64,000 nucleotides of DNA from Streptomyces sp. 130 (GCF_007096885.1 NZ_VJNO01000001.1:186001-250000); one strand, 5' to 3'; positions 1 to 8,835 are shown, numbered from the stretch's first letter. Translations and numbers: made by a program. Notes: generated by a model from the sequence alone, not told the origin.

Positions 1-84
1 GCCTTCCTGGACGACCTGCTGCCGGCCGCCGCCCGGCCCTGGCCGCTGCGCCGGGCCCTGCCCACGCTCGGTTTCCGCGCCTAG
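1..84 (+). CDS. 3' end of an unidentified gene (partial)
   Basis: Frame 1 is open from the first base to a TAG at 82-84 and gives the last 27 residues of a protein, rich in Leu, Pro, Ala and Arg and ending LPTLGFRA. Codon use is Streptomyces-like, so I take it as the tail of a real gene that starts outside the window. The tail is too short to identify. It lies 121 bases upstream of phoH on the same strand. Confidence 0.6.
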   Translation, partial: AFLDDLLPAAARPWPLRRALPTLGFRA

Positions 85-205
85 CCCCACCGCCCCGAAA
101 ACCCTCTGGTGTTGTCGGTGCGGAGTCGTAGGCTTGAGGCATACGAGGTTTTCGAGCAGCGAGAACCCTGCAACGGGAGGTATGCGCAGGCCCGAGGGCC
201 GGCCC

Positions 206-1258
206 ATGACTCAGTCACCCACACAGCCGCAGGCGCGTGCCCACATCAGCATCCCGGCCGCTCACCCGATGGTGATGCTCCTGGGAGCGGGCGACTCGCT
301 GCTGCGCGTGATCGAAGCGGCGTTCCCGGCGGCCGACATCCACGTCCGGGGAAATGACATAAGCGCGACGGGCAACGCGGCGGACATCGCCCTGATCCAG
401 CGCCTGTTCGACGAGATGGTGCTCGTGCTCCGCACCGGGCAGCCGATGACGGAGGACGCCGTGGAACGGTCGATCGCGATGCTCAAGGCCACCGACAACG
501 GCCAGGCAGACGGCACGGAGACCCCGGCCGAGGTGCTGACGCAGAACATCCTCTCCAGCCGGGGCCGCACGATCCGCCCCAAGACGCTCAACCAGAAGCG
601 GTACGTCGACGCGATCGACAAGCACACGATCGTCTTCGGCATCGGTCCCGCCGGCACCGGCAAGACCTACCTCGCCATGGCCAAGGCGGTCCAGGCCCTC
701 CAGTCCAAGCAGGTCAGCCGCATCATCCTGACCCGCCCCGCCGTCGAGGCGGGCGAGCGCCTCGGCTTCCTCCCCGGCACGCTGTTCGACAAGATCGACC
801 CGTATCTGCGCCCGCTCTACGACGCCCTGCACGACATGCTCGACCCCGACTCGATCCCCCGCCTGATGGCGGCCGGGACGATCGAGGTCGCGCCCCTGGC
901 CTACATGCGCGGACGCACCCTGAACGACGCCTTCATCATCCTGGACGAGGCGCAGAACACCAGCGCCGAGCAGATGAAGATGTTCCTGACCCGGCTCGGC
1001 TTCGACTCCAAGATCGTCGTCACCGGTGACATCACCCAGGTCGACCTGCCGACCGGGACCAAGAGCGGTCTGCGCCAGGTGCAGGAGATCCTGGAGGGCA
1101 TCGACGACGTGCACTTCTCCCGGCTCACCTCGCAGGATGTCGTCCGGCACAAGCTGGTCGGCCGTATTGTCGACGCGTACGAGAAGTACGACAGCAGCAA
1201 GGGCGAGCAGGACGGCGGGGGCCATCGGGGCCGCGGCCGTCACAACGGGAAGCAGTAG
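206..1258 (+). CDS. phoH: PhoH-family P-loop ATPase
   Basis: A cytoplasmic PhoH-like NTPase of 350 residues. Walker A is GPAGTGKT at residues 147-154 and the Walker B-type motif LDEAQNTS begins at residue 246, both in the order and spacing of the family. The C-terminus is a charged Gly/His/Arg tail. Three in-frame ATGs exist (134, 182, 206); 206 is preferred because GAGGG at 194-198 sits 7 bases upstream, whereas the ATG at 182 is only one base from its GGGAGG. PhoH proteins are linked to RNA metabolism; the exact substrate is not known. ybeY, a 16S rRNA maturation factor, follows after 9 bases, a conserved pairing that supports a shared role in rRNA or RNA quality control. Confidence 0.95.
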   Translation: MTQSPTQPQARAHISIPAAHPMVMLLGAGDSLLRVIEAAFPAADIHVRGNDISATGNAADIALIQRLFDEMVLVLRTGQPMTEDAVERSIAMLKATDNGQADGTETPAEVLTQNILSSRGRTIRPKTLNQKRYVDAIDKHTIVFGIGPAGTGKTYLAMAKAVQALQSKQVSRIILTRPAVEAGERLGFLPGTLFDKIDPYLRPLYDALHDMLDPDSIPRLMAAGTIEVAPLAYMRGRTLNDAFIILDEAQNTSAEQMKMFLTRLGFDSKIVVTGDITQVDLPTGTKSGLRQVQEILEGIDDVHFSRLTSQDVVRHKLVGRIVDAYEKYDSSKGEQDGGGHRGRGRHNGKQ

Positions 1259-1267
1259 CAGCGCACC

Positions 1268-1765
1268 ATGTCGATCGACGTCAACAACGAGTCCGGAACC
1301 GAGGTCGACGAGCAGGCGATCCTCGACATCGCCCGCTACGCGCTCGCGCGCATGCGGATCCACCCGCTCTCCGAGCTCTCGGTGATCGTGGTGGACTCCG
1401 CGGCCATGGAGCAGCTGCACATCCAGTGGATGGACCTGCCGGGCCCGACCGATGTCATGTCCTTCCCGATGGACGAGCTGCGTCCGCCGTCCAAGGACGA
1501 CGAGGAGCCGCCGCAGGGGCTCCTCGGCGACATCGTGCTCTGCCCCGAGGTCGCCGAGAAGCAGGGCCAGGAAGCCGAGACCCGGCACTCCATGGACGAG
1601 GAGCTCCAGCTGCTCACCGTCCACGGGGTGCTGCACCTGCTGGGCTACGACCACGAGGAGCCGGACGAGAAGGCCGAGATGTTCGGCCTCCAGGCGGCCA
1701 TCGTGGACGGCTGGCGCGGTGAGCGCGGGCTGACCGGTCCGTCTCCCGCCCCGACCGTCTCGTGA
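1268..1765 (+). CDS. ybeY: Endoribonuclease YbeY, rRNA maturation factor
   Basis: A 165-residue metal-dependent endoribonuclease needed for 16S rRNA 3'-end maturation and 70S quality control. The signature [11 protein letters not shown] at residues 119-129 carries the three histidines of the H-x3-H-x5-H zinc site. Length is normal for the family. The ATG at 1268 follows phoH by 9 bases with a weak ribosome site, and the TGA overlaps the GTG of the next gene, so phoH, ybeY and the CNNM gene are probably co-transcribed and partly co-translated. Confidence 0.96.
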   Translation: MSIDVNNESGTEVDEQAILDIARYALARMRIHPLSELSVIVVDSAAMEQLHIQWMDLPGPTDVMSFPMDELRPPSKDDEEPPQGLLGDIVLCPEVAEKQGQEAETRHSMDEELQLLTVHGVLHLLGYDHEEPDEKAEMFGLQAAIVDGWRGERGLTGPSPAPTVS

Positions 1766-3060
1766 GCCTGCCCCTGGTCTTCGGCGTCGTCCTGCTGGTG
1801 GTCGTCGGCTGGCTGGCGGCCTGCGCCGAGGCGGGCATCGCCCGTACGTCGAGCTTCCGGGCCGCCGAGGCGGTCCGCTCGGGCCGGCGCGGCAGCGCCA
1901 GGCTGGAACAGGTCGCGGCGGACCCGACGCGCTATCTCAACGTCGCCCTGCTGGTGCGGGTCGCCTGCGAGATGGCCGCCGGGGTGCTCGTCACGTACGC
2001 CTGCCTGAAGGAGTTCCCGGAGACCTGGGAGGCGCTGGCCGTCGCCATCGGCGTGATGGTCCTCGTCTCCTACGTCGCGATCGGCGTCTCCCCGCGCACC
2101 ATCGGCCGCCAGCACCCGCTGAACACGGCGACCGCTTCGGCGTACGTGCTGCTGCCGCTGGCCCGGGTCATGGGGCCGGTCCCGCAGCTGCTGATCCTCA
2201 TCGGCAACGCGCTGACCCCCGGCAAGGGGTTCCGCAAGGGCCCGTTCGCCAGTGAGGCCGAGCTGCGGGCCATGGTGGACCTCGCCGAGCAGGAGTCGCT
2301 GATCGAGGACGAGGAGCGCCGCATGGTGCACTCCGTCTTCGAACTCGGCGACACGCTCGTGCGCGAGGTGATGGTCCCGCGCACCGACCTCGTCTGCATC
2401 GAGCGCTACAAGACGATCCGTCAGGCGCTCACCCTCGCCCTGCGCTCCGGCTTCTCGCGCATTCCGGTCACCGGCGAGAACGAGGACGACATCGTCGGGA
2501 TCGTCTATCTGAAGGACCTGGTCCGCAAGACGCACATCAACCGGGACTCGGAGGCCGACCCGGTCTCCACCGCGATGCGCCCGGCCTCGTTCGTGCCCGA
2601 CACGAAGAACGCCGGCGACCTGCTGCGCGAGATGCAGCGGGAACGCAGTCACGTCGCCGTCGTCATCGACGAGTACGGCGGCACGGCGGGCATCGTCACC
2701 ATCGAGGACATCCTGGAGGAGATCGTCGGCGAGATCACCGACGAGTACGACCGTGAGCTGCCGCCCGTCCAGGAGCTGGAGAACGGCTGCTTCAGGGTCA
2801 CCGCCCGGCTCGACATCGGCGACCTCGGCGAGCTGTTCGGCCTCGACGAGTACGACGACGAGGACGTGGAGACGGTCGGCGGGCTCCTCGCGAAGGCGCT
2901 GGGCCGGGTCCCGATCGCCGGTGCGTCCTCCGAGGTCGGCCTGCCCGACGGGCGGCGGCTGCGGCTGACCGCGGAGTCCCCGGCGGGCCGGCGCAACAAG
3001 ATCGTCACGGTGCTGGTGGAGCCGGTGGCTCCCGAGGAGGAGGAGGCGGCGTCGGAATGA
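1762..3060 (+). CDS. CNNM/CBS-domain membrane protein (CorC/HlyC family)
   Basis: A 432-residue membrane protein with the usual three-part layout: an N-terminal CNNM (DUF21) transmembrane domain over roughly residues 1-140, a CBS pair around residues 205-330 ([11 protein letters not shown] is the first strand-helix, [23 protein letters not shown] the second), and a C-terminal CorC_HlyC-type domain. Relatives are implicated in magnesium or cobalt efflux; older haemolysin annotations are misleading. The GTG start at 1762 overlaps the ybeY stop by four bases (GTGA) and its own TGA overlaps the ATG of the next gene, so it sits inside a tight operon. Confidence 0.9.
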   Translation: MSLPLVFGVVLLVVVGWLAACAEAGIARTSSFRAAEAVRSGRRGSARLEQVAADPTRYLNVALLVRVACEMAAGVLVTYACLKEFPETWEALAVAIGVMVLVSYVAIGVSPRTIGRQHPLNTATASAYVLLPLARVMGPVPQLLILIGNALTPGKGFRKGPFASEAELRAMVDLAEQESLIEDEERRMVHSVFELGDTLVREVMVPRTDLVCIERYKTIRQALTLALRSGFSRIPVTGENEDDIVGIVYLKDLVRKTHINRDSEADPVSTAMRPASFVPDTKNAGDLLREMQRERSHVAVVIDEYGGTAGIVTIEDILEEIVGEITDEYDRELPPVQELENGCFRVTARLDIGDLGELFGLDEYDDEDVETVGGLLAKALGRVPIAGASSEVGLPDGRRLRLTAESPAGRRNKIVTVLVEPVAPEEEEAASE

Positions 3061-3410
3061 CCCCGCAGCAGCTGAGGGCCTTCTGCCTGGGCTTCAACGC
3101 GAGCGTCGAGGAGTTCCCCTTCGGGCCCGAGGCGTCCGTCTTCAAGGTGCTCGGCAAGATGTTCGCGCTGAGCCCGCTGGACGCCCGGCCGCTGACGGTG
3201 AACCTCAAGTGCGACCCGGACGAGGCCGTGCGGCTGCGCGAGGAGTACGAGGCGGTGGTGCCCGGCCGGCACATGAACAAGCGCCACTGGAACACCGTCA
3301 CCGTCTCCGGACTGCCCGACGCGAAGCTGCGCGAGCTGATCGAGGACAGCTACGACCTGGTGGTGGCGGGGCTGCCCCGGTCGGAGCGGCTACGGCTGGA
3401 CCGGGGGTAG
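3057..3410 (+). CDS. MmcQ/YjbR family protein
   Basis: A small cytoplasmic protein of 117 residues with the MmcQ/YjbR (CyaY-like) fold. The family pattern is visible: F-P-F-G-P near residue 20, a central VNLKCDP strand, and a C-terminal HWNTVTVSG...LRELIEDSYDLVV segment. Its function is unknown; DNA binding has been suggested. The ATG overlaps the preceding TGA (ATGA). The last 61 bases overlap the 3' end of the convergent MFS gene. Confidence 0.88.
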   Translation: MTPQQLRAFCLGFNASVEEFPFGPEASVFKVLGKMFALSPLDARPLTVNLKCDPDEAVRLREEYEAVVPGRHMNKRHWNTVTVSGLPDAKLRELIEDSYDLVVAGLPRSERLRLDRG

Positions 3411-4816
3411 GTGCCCGCCGCGACCGCCCCGGCGGCGATGACCAGCAGGCCCGCCGCGATGGCGGCCACGGTGCGTACGCCGCCGAGCAGGGACTCCTGC
3501 GTCGTCGCCAGCACGCCGAGCAGCGGGATGCCGACCGTGAGACCCACCTGCTGAGTCGTGGTCGCCAGGCCCGTCGCCAGGCCCTGTTCCGCGTCCGGCA
3601 CGCCGGTGGTGACGGTCAGTCCGTACGCGATGATCGCGCCCAGATGGCACATGCTGGCCAGCGAGACGGCTGCCGTGGCCAGCCACACGCCGGAGTGCGC
3701 GCCCAGGCCCAGCAGGGTCGCGGTGAACAGCCCCTGGCCCAGCAGCGAGAGGACCAGCGTGCGCCGGGCCCCGATCCGGCCGATCACCTTCGCCGCGTAC
3801 ATCCCCGCGACCACCGAGGCGAGGCCCTGCGCGCCGAAGACGAGACCGGTCGCGAACGCCGACAGGTCCAGCACCTCCTGCAGATACAGGGTCAGGACGA
3901 AGACGACCGTGCTCATCATCGAGAAGGTGAGCAGCCCGCCCAGGTTGCCGAAGGCCACCGTGCGACGGCGGAGCATCGGCAGCGAGACCAGCGGGGCGGA
4001 CGCACGGACCTCGACCATGCCGAACGCGGCGAGCAGCAGCACCCCGGCCACCAGGGCGGCCTGCACGTCCACCCGTCCGAAGCCGTGCTCGGCCGCTGTG
4101 GACAGGGCGTAGATCAGGGCCAGGAGGCCGCCGGTGACCGTCACCGCGCCCGGCACGTCGAGCCGGGGCCGGTCGGGCGTACGGGACTCCGTCAGCAGCG
4201 CGGGCGCCGCCGCGAGCACGAGGACCGCCGCGAGCGTCAGCAGCCCCATCGTGGACCGCCAGCCCAGCGTGTCGGTGAGCGTGCCACCGGCGACCATGCC
4301 GACGGTGAAGCCGAGGGAGAGCAGCGTGCCGCTGATGCCGAGCGCCCGGTCGCGCTGCGGGCCCTCGGGAAAGGTGGTCGTCAGCAGGGACATCCCGGTC
4401 GGCACGATCACCGCCGCGCCGAGCCCCTGCAGGGCCCGTCCGGCGAGGAACGCGGCCGGGTTCCACGCGAGCGTGGCGAGCAGGGAGGCGGCGCCGAAGA
4501 CGGCGAGACCGGTGAGGAACAGCCGCCGCCGGCCGTAGAGGTCGGCGATCCGTCCGAAGAGCAGCAGGAAGCCGCCGGAGGGCAGCGCGAAGGCAGTGAT
4601 GGCCCACTGCAGACCGGACCGGCTCAGGCCGAGGTCGGCACCGAGCACGGGCAGGGCCACGTTCAGTACGGAGAAGTCGAGCGACACCATGAACTGCGCG
4701 GCGCACAGGACCAGGAGGACCAGATGGGCCCGGCCGGACAGCCGGTCCGGGCCGGACGGTGGGGGAGCCGGCAAGGCGGCGGGTGCTGGGGTGGGTGAGT
4801 CGATCGCCATGGGCAT
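3350..4816 (-). CDS. MFS multidrug exporter, DHA2 type (first MFS/MmyB pair)
   Basis: A 488-residue major facilitator with many hydrophobic segments and an N-terminal SLDFSVLNVALP helix typical of DHA2 drug:proton antiporters. A motif A-like loop, RIADLYGRRRLF, lies after the second helix. It is divergent from the MmyB-type regulator at 4912, with 95 bases between the starts, and that gap holds the 30-bp element shared with the second MFS/regulator pair at 20 kb. The substrate cannot be read from sequence. ATG 4816 or 4810 (second Met) are both possible. The 3' end overlaps mmcQ by 61 bases on the opposite strand. Confidence 0.9.
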   Translation of the reverse strand: MPMAIDSPTPAPAALPAPPPSGPDRLSGRAHLVLLVLCAAQFMVSLDFSVLNVALPVLGADLGLSRSGLQWAITAFALPSGGFLLLFGRIADLYGRRRLFLTGLAVFGAASLLATLAWNPAAFLAGRALQGLGAAVIVPTGMSLLTTTFPEGPQRDRALGISGTLLSLGFTVGMVAGGTLTDTLGWRSTMGLLTLAAVLVLAAAPALLTESRTPDRPRLDVPGAVTVTGGLLALIYALSTAAEHGFGRVDVQAALVAGVLLLAAFGMVEVRASAPLVSLPMLRRRTVAFGNLGGLLTFSMMSTVVFVLTLYLQEVLDLSAFATGLVFGAQGLASVVAGMYAAKVIGRIGARRTLVLSLLGQGLFTATLLGLGAHSGVWLATAAVSLASMCHLGAIIAYGLTVTTGVPDAEQGLATGLATTTQQVGLTVGIPLLGVLATTQESLLGGVRTVAAIAAGLLVIAAGAVAAGTYPRSSRSRSDRGSPATTRS

Positions 4817-4854
4817 GAGCCTGCCGCCGCCGGAATATCCGTGGGGAGCGGGTA

Positions 4855-4884
4855 CTTATCCTGTTGCCCGCACCACCAGGCAGA
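4855..4884. promoter_or_regulatory. Putative operator shared by the two MFS/MmyB pairs (copy A)
   Basis: This 30-base stretch between the divergent MFS and regulator genes matches 20279-20308 at 23 of 30 positions without gaps. The conserved blocks are CTTATCCTG at the left and ACCACCAGGCA at the right. In copy B these blocks form CCTGGT-N9-ACCAGG; here the left half is CCTGTT. A binding site for the adjacent MmyB-type regulator is inferred. Confidence 0.6.
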
Positions 4885-4911
4885 CGCGGGCCCGGACTCC
4901 AGGAGGCGTAC

Positions 4912-5862
4912 GTGGGCACACCGGCCCGGACCGAGGTGGACACCGGCAAAGCGCACCGCCTCGGTGAGCTGCGGGAGTTCCTGATGAGCCGGCGGGCCCG
5001 GATCAGCCCGGCCGAGGCGGGACTCCCGGACGGCGGGGCCCGGCGGCGCACCCCGGGGCTGCGCCGTGAGGAGGTCGCCGTCCTCGCGGGGGTGGGCGTC
5101 TCCTGGTACCAGTGGCTGGAGCAGGGCCGGGACATCACCGTGTCGCCGCAGGTGCTGGACTCGGTCGCCCGGGTGCTGCGGCTCAGCAGCGCCGAACGCC
5201 GGCACCTCTACGTCCTGGCGGGGCTCAACCCGCCCGCCCCGGAGGTCGATCCGGCGCACGCGGACATGTGCGAGGGGCTCCAGCGGCTGCTGGACGCCTG
5301 GATGCCGTACCCGGCGCACATCATGGACGGGTACTGGAACGTGGTGCTGTACAACGACGCGGCATCGGCGGTGATGGGGCTGCGGCCGGGGCGTACGCGG
5401 AACTGCGTGATCGACTTCTTCACCGATCCGGTCCACCGGGTCCGGAACAGGCACTGGGAGGAGACCGCCGCCCGGGTCGTCGCCCAGTTCCGGGCCGCCT
5501 GCGCGGAGTGCCCCGATGACGAGGGGTTCCGGGCGGTCGTGGCCGAGGTGTCCGCGCGCAGTCCCGAGTTCGCCGAGCTGTGGGCGCGCCGGGACATCGC
5601 GCCGGGCGGGCAGATGCGCAAGAAGCTCGCGCACCCGGCCGCGGGTGAGCTGGTCCTGGAGACCACCCAGCTGCGCATCCCGGCCCGTCCGGATCTGGTG
5701 GTCGTGCTGCACACCCCGTGGCCGGACAGCGGCACGGAGGAGAAGCTGCGGTGGCTGGCCTCGCCGGACGCCCGGCGCGGCGCGATGCCACCCGGTGCGG
5801 GAACGAGCGCCGCGGTCCCACCTGCCGGGACCCGGGCCGGGCTTCGTATGCTCGGCACATGA
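4912..5862 (+). CDS. XRE-family regulator with MmyB-like ligand-binding domain
   Basis: A 316-residue transcription factor. An N-terminal helix-turn-helix covers about residues 15-85 (PGLRREEVAVLAGVGVSWY is the recognition region and QGRDITVSPQVLDS follows), then an MmyB-like ligand-binding domain fills the rest (YWNVVLYNDAAS and an IDFFTDP segment). Members usually control a neighbouring oxidoreductase or efflux gene. GTG 4912 was chosen because AGGAGG at 4901-4906 lies 5 bases upstream; an upstream in-frame start at 4864 has no such site. The regulator faces the MFS exporter, and its stop overlaps the start of the next gene (ATGA). It is a paralogue of the regulator at 20357. Confidence 0.9.
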   Translation: MGTPARTEVDTGKAHRLGELREFLMSRRARISPAEAGLPDGGARRRTPGLRREEVAVLAGVGVSWYQWLEQGRDITVSPQVLDSVARVLRLSSAERRHLYVLAGLNPPAPEVDPAHADMCEGLQRLLDAWMPYPAHIMDGYWNVVLYNDAASAVMGLRPGRTRNCVIDFFTDPVHRVRNRHWEETAARVVAQFRAACAECPDDEGFRAVVAEVSARSPEFAELWARRDIAPGGQMRKKLAHPAAGELVLETTQLRIPARPDLVVVLHTPWPDSGTEEKLRWLASPDARRGAMPPGAGTSAAVPPAGTRAGLRMLGT

Positions 5863-6212
5863 CTGAGACCACCGACCTCGGCGCCGAGGACCGCAAGATC
5901 GTCACCCTGGCGCGCAGCGCTCGCGCCCGCAACGGCGTCCCGGAGGGCGCGGCCGTCCGGGACGAGACCGGGCGCACCTATGTGGCGGGGACCGTGGAGC
6001 TGGAGTCGCTGCGGCTCAGCGCGCTGCGGACGGCCGTCGCGATGGCCGTGGCCAGCGGGGCGAAGTCCCTGGAGGCCGCCGCGATCGTCTCCGAGGCGGA
6101 CGCCCCCTCCGACGAGGACCGGGCCGCCGTACGGGACCTGGGCGGGGCCGGTACGCCGGTCCTGCTCGCCGGGCCGGACGGACAGCTGCGGCTCAGCGTC
6201 ACGGCCGGCTGA
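5859..6212 (+). CDS. Cytidine deaminase-like protein lacking the zinc site
   Basis: A 117-residue protein resembling short cytidine deaminases in length and strand-helix order: ARSARARNGVPEGAAVRDETGRTY corresponds to the first hairpin and TVELESLRLSALRTAVAMAV to the helix that normally holds the (C/H)AE motif. Here that helix reads LSALRTAV, with no Cys, His or catalytic Glu in place, and the C-terminal PCGxCRQ motif is absent; the whole protein has no cysteine. It therefore cannot be a classical deaminase. ATG 5859 overlaps the regulator's TGA. era follows 104 bases later from its own promoter. Confidence 0.75.
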   Translation: MTETTDLGAEDRKIVTLARSARARNGVPEGAAVRDETGRTYVAGTVELESLRLSALRTAVAMAVASGAKSLEAAAIVSEADAPSDEDRAAVRDLGGAGTPVLLAGPDGQLRLSVTAG

Positions 6213-6302
6213 CCCCGTACGGGCGGGGGCCCGGGGGCCGTACGAACGCGGGCCCGGAGGCCGCGGCGGGCGCCTCGGTGCCCCGCCGCCCCCGGGATCG
6301 GG

Positions 6303-6308
6303 GACAAT
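6303..6308 (+). promoter_or_regulatory. -10-like box of era (leaderless)
   Basis: GACAAT ends 7 bases before the ATG at 6316, so transcription should begin at the start codon. The same GGACAATGG block precedes recO, dusB and the Lrp gene in this window. No ribosome site precedes the start. Confidence 0.55.
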
Positions 6309-6315
6309 GGGCGCC

Positions 6316-7281
6316 ATGAGCGTTCGACCTAACTCTGAAGCCGCCGCGCGGCAGGCCGAGACCCCCGCCCCCCACCGGGCCGGCTTCGCCTGCTTCGTGG
6401 GCCGCCCCAACGCGGGCAAGTCCACCCTGACGAACGCTCTGGTCGGCAGGAAGGTGGCCATCACCTCCAACCGCCCGCAGACGACCCGGCACACCGTGCG
6501 GGGCATCGTGCACCGGCCGGACGCCCAGCTGATCCTGGTCGACACCCCCGGGCTCCACAAGCCGCGCACCCTGCTGGGCGAGCGGCTGAACGACGTCGTG
6601 CGCACCACCTGGGCCGAGGTCGACGTGATCGGCTTCTGCCTGCCGGCCGACCAGAAGCTCGGCCCCGGCGACAAGTACATCGTCAAGGAGCTCGCGGGCA
6701 TCAAAAAGACGCCCAAGATCGCGATCATCACCAAGACCGACCTGGTCGACTCCAAGCAGCTCGCCGAACAGCTGCTGGCCGTCTCCAGGCTCGGCGAGGA
6801 GCTGGGCTTCGAGTGGGCGGAGATCATCCCGGTCTCGGCCGTCAAGGACCAGCAGGTCGACCTGCTCTCCGACCTGATCGCCCCGCTCCTGCCCGAGGGC
6901 CCGCCGCTCTACCCCGAGGGCGACCTCACCGACGAGCCGGAGATGGTGATGGTCGCGGAGCTGATCCGCGAGGCCGCGCTCGAAGGCGTACGCGACGAGC
7001 TGCCGCACTCCATCGCGGTCGTCGTGGAGGAGATGCTGCCGCGCGAGGACCGGCCGGCGGACAAGCCGCTGCTGGACATCCACGCCAACGTCTACATCGA
7101 GCGCCCCAGCCAGAAGGGCATCATCATCGGCCCGAAGGGCAAGCGGCTGAAGGACGTCGGCACGAAGTCCCGCAAGCACATCGAGGCCCTGCTCGGCACC
7201 CCCGTCTTCCTCGACCTGCACGTCAAGGTCGCCAAGGACTGGCAGCGCGATCCCAAGCAGCTGCGGAAGCTGGGGTTCTGA
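6316..7281 (+). CDS. era: GTPase Era
   Basis: An essential GTPase of 321 residues that binds the 3' end of 16S rRNA during 30S assembly. G1 is GRPNAGKST, G3 is DTPG, G4 is TKTD, and a C-terminal KH RNA-binding domain contains IIIGPKGKRLKDVG. Two ATGs exist (6307 and 6316). The second is preferred because the -10-like GACAAT at 6303-6308 overlaps the first and stands 7 bases from the second, consistent with a leaderless mRNA. The last 29 bases (7255-7283, including the stop codon) recur exactly at 7384-7412. Confidence 0.96.
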   Translation: MSVRPNSEAAARQAETPAPHRAGFACFVGRPNAGKSTLTNALVGRKVAITSNRPQTTRHTVRGIVHRPDAQLILVDTPGLHKPRTLLGERLNDVVRTTWAEVDVIGFCLPADQKLGPGDKYIVKELAGIKKTPKIAIITKTDLVDSKQLAEQLLAVSRLGEELGFEWAEIIPVSAVKDQQVDLLSDLIAPLLPEGPPLYPEGDLTDEPEMVMVAELIREAALEGVRDELPHSIAVVVEEMLPREDRPADKPLLDIHANVYIERPSQKGIIIGPKGKRLKDVGTKSRKHIEALLGTPVFLDLHVKVAKDWQRDPKQLRKLGF

Positions 7282-7283
7282 GC
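7255..7283 (+). repeat. Duplicated 3' end of era, copy 1
   Basis: Twenty-nine bases spanning the final codons of era (KQLRKLGF), its stop codon and two bases more. An exact second copy lies at 7384-7412, a shift of 129 bases. Confidence 0.9.
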
Positions 7284-7383
7284 GGCGCCGGGTGTCGGCG
7301 GCCGGAGGCCGGCGCAGCCGCTCGAAGCCGCTGATGCCCCCAGGGGCCGAGGGGTGCGAGGGGGGCGGTGTGGATGGGTTCCG

Positions 7384-7412
7384 AAGCAGCTGCGGAAGCT
7401 GGGGTTCTGAGC
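7384..7412 (+). repeat. Duplicated 3' end of era, copy 2
   Basis: Exact 29-base copy of 7255-7283, isolated in the non-coding gap between era and the convergent emfourin gene. The 129-base offset is 43 codons. It looks like a remnant of a local duplication or of a lost element that used the era 3' end as an attachment site; no integrase is present. Confidence 0.85.
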
Positions 7413-7456
7413 AGCGGACTCCTCGGCCTTCCCCGCCGTTCCCGGCCCTCCCCGGC

Positions 7457-7723
7457 TCACGCGCCCTCCTTCAGGACGCGTGAGACCAAGGCGCGCTGGG
7501 CCTCGGTCAGGCGGGGGTCCGCGCAGTGCACGGTCCTGCCGTCGACCGTTATCCGGTAGCTGAAGCCGTCCGGGACGCCCTTGGGCGCGGCGGCCTGGCC
7601 GTCGGCGAGCGCCGCGCCGGCCAGGGCCTCCCACTCCCGGGCGTCGGCCCGTCCGGAGGTGTCGATCTCGCGGTGGCGCGCGATGCCGGCGAAGCCGCCG
7701 GTCCTGCTCACCTGAATCCGCAT
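7457..7723 (-). CDS. Emfourin-type protein, inhibitor of the adjacent M4 protease
   Basis: An 88-residue protein starting MRIQVSRTGGFAGIARHREI and ending in a helical LTEAQRALVSRVLKEG segment, the pattern of the emfourin (protealysin inhibitor, M4in) family. Emfourins bind M4 metallopeptidases one-to-one. ATG 7723 is preceded by AGGAGG with a 7-base spacer, which settles the start. It follows the M4 protease gene by 11 bases on the same strand, so enzyme and inhibitor are co-transcribed, as in Serratia. There is no signal peptide. Confidence 0.8.
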   Translation of the reverse strand: MRIQVSRTGGFAGIARHREIDTSGRADAREWEALAGAALADGQAAAPKGVPDGFSYRITVDGRTVHCADPRLTEAQRALVSRVLKEGA

Positions 7724-7734
7724 GCGGTGTCCTC

Positions 7735-8811
7735 CTAGTCGGTCGGGACGCCCACCTCCGACCACGCCTTGAGGACGGCCTCCACCTCGTCGCCCTCGCC
7801 GAAGCGGCTGCGCGCCGCTGCCACGGTCAGCCGGGCGAAGTCCGCGAATTCCGCGTCCACCGCCAGTTCACCACCTGTGAGCACATCGAACCAGAGCTGG
7901 CCCGCCCGCTCCCAGGAGTGGCCGCCCAGCGCGGTCGCCAGGAGGTAGAACGCGCGGTTGGGGATGCCGGAGTTGAGGTGGACGCCGCCGTTGTCGTCCC
8001 CGGTGTGGATGTAGTCGTCCATGGACGCCGGCTGCGGGTCCTTGCCGAGCACATCGTCGTCGTACGCGGTGCCGGGCGCCTTCATCGAGCGCAGCGCCAC
8101 GCCCTGGACCCGGGGTGCGAGCAGCCCCTCGCCGATCAGCCAGTCCGCCTGGTCGGCGGTCTGGCCCAGCGAGTACTGCTTCACGAGGGAGCCGAAGACG
8201 TCCGAGACCGACTCGTTGAGCGCGCCGGACTGGCCGTAGTAGCTCAGATTGGCCGTGTACTGCGTGAGGCCGTGGGCCAGTTCGTGGGCGATCACGTCGA
8301 GGGCGACGGTGAAGTCGAGGAAGATCTCCCCGTCCCCGTCTCCGAAGACCATCTGTTCGCCGTCCCAGAAGGCGTTGTTGTACTTCTCGTCGTAGTGGAC
8401 GGACCCGATGAGCGGCAGTCCGCGGCCGTCGATGGAGCGCCGGCCGTACGCGGTGAGGAGCAGGTCGAAGGTGGCGCCGAGGCCCGCGTACGCGCGGTTG
8501 ACGCTGGCGTCCTTCGTGGGCTTCTCGCCCTCGCCGCGGACCTTGGTGCCCGGCAGGTCCGTGCCGTGGCGGCAGTCGTAGAGCGTGCGGTCGGGCGTGG
8601 CGGTGCCCTCGTCGTCCGGTTCGGCGGGGGCGGCGGGCCGGGCGGTGGCCGTCACCTGGCGGCGGGTGCGGCGGGCCGCGTCGGACTCCAGGGTGCGGCG
8701 TGCCGGGTCGGCGAGGACGGGGTCGTCGGACTGGGACAGTTTGTCGAGGACGTGGGGCGGGACGATGGTGCAGAAGACGGGGTGGAACCCCTGCTGTGAA
8801 CGAGGCTTCAT
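7735..8811 (-). CDS. M4 family (thermolysin/protealysin-like) metallopeptidase
   Basis: A 358-residue zinc metallopeptidase. HELAH at residues 176-180 is the HExxH zinc and catalytic motif; the downstream NESVSD supplies the third zinc-ligand glutamate; HLNSGIPNRAFY is the conserved active-site histidine region. The start HPVFCTIVPPH is the protealysin-type propeptide motif. No signal peptide is visible, suggesting a protealysin-like enzyme that is cytoplasmic or non-classically exported. Start 8811 (MKPRSQQGF) is chosen over an upstream TTG at 8856 because the family begins here; no clear ribosome site precedes it. The emfourin gene follows. Stacked palindromes lie 25-55 bases upstream. Confidence 0.92.
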   Translation of the reverse strand: MKPRSQQGFHPVFCTIVPPHVLDKLSQSDDPVLADPARRTLESDAARRTRRQVTATARPAAPAEPDDEGTATPDRTLYDCRHGTDLPGTKVRGEGEKPTKDASVNRAYAGLGATFDLLLTAYGRRSIDGRGLPLIGSVHYDEKYNNAFWDGEQMVFGDGDGEIFLDFTVALDVIAHELAHGLTQYTANLSYYGQSGALNESVSDVFGSLVKQYSLGQTADQADWLIGEGLLAPRVQGVALRSMKAPGTAYDDDVLGKDPQPASMDDYIHTGDDNGGVHLNSGIPNRAFYLLATALGGHSWERAGQLWFDVLTGGELAVDAEFADFARLTVAAARSRFGEGDEVEAVLKAWSEVGVPTD

Positions 8812-8835
8812 ACACACGACTGTGGCACTCCGTGA

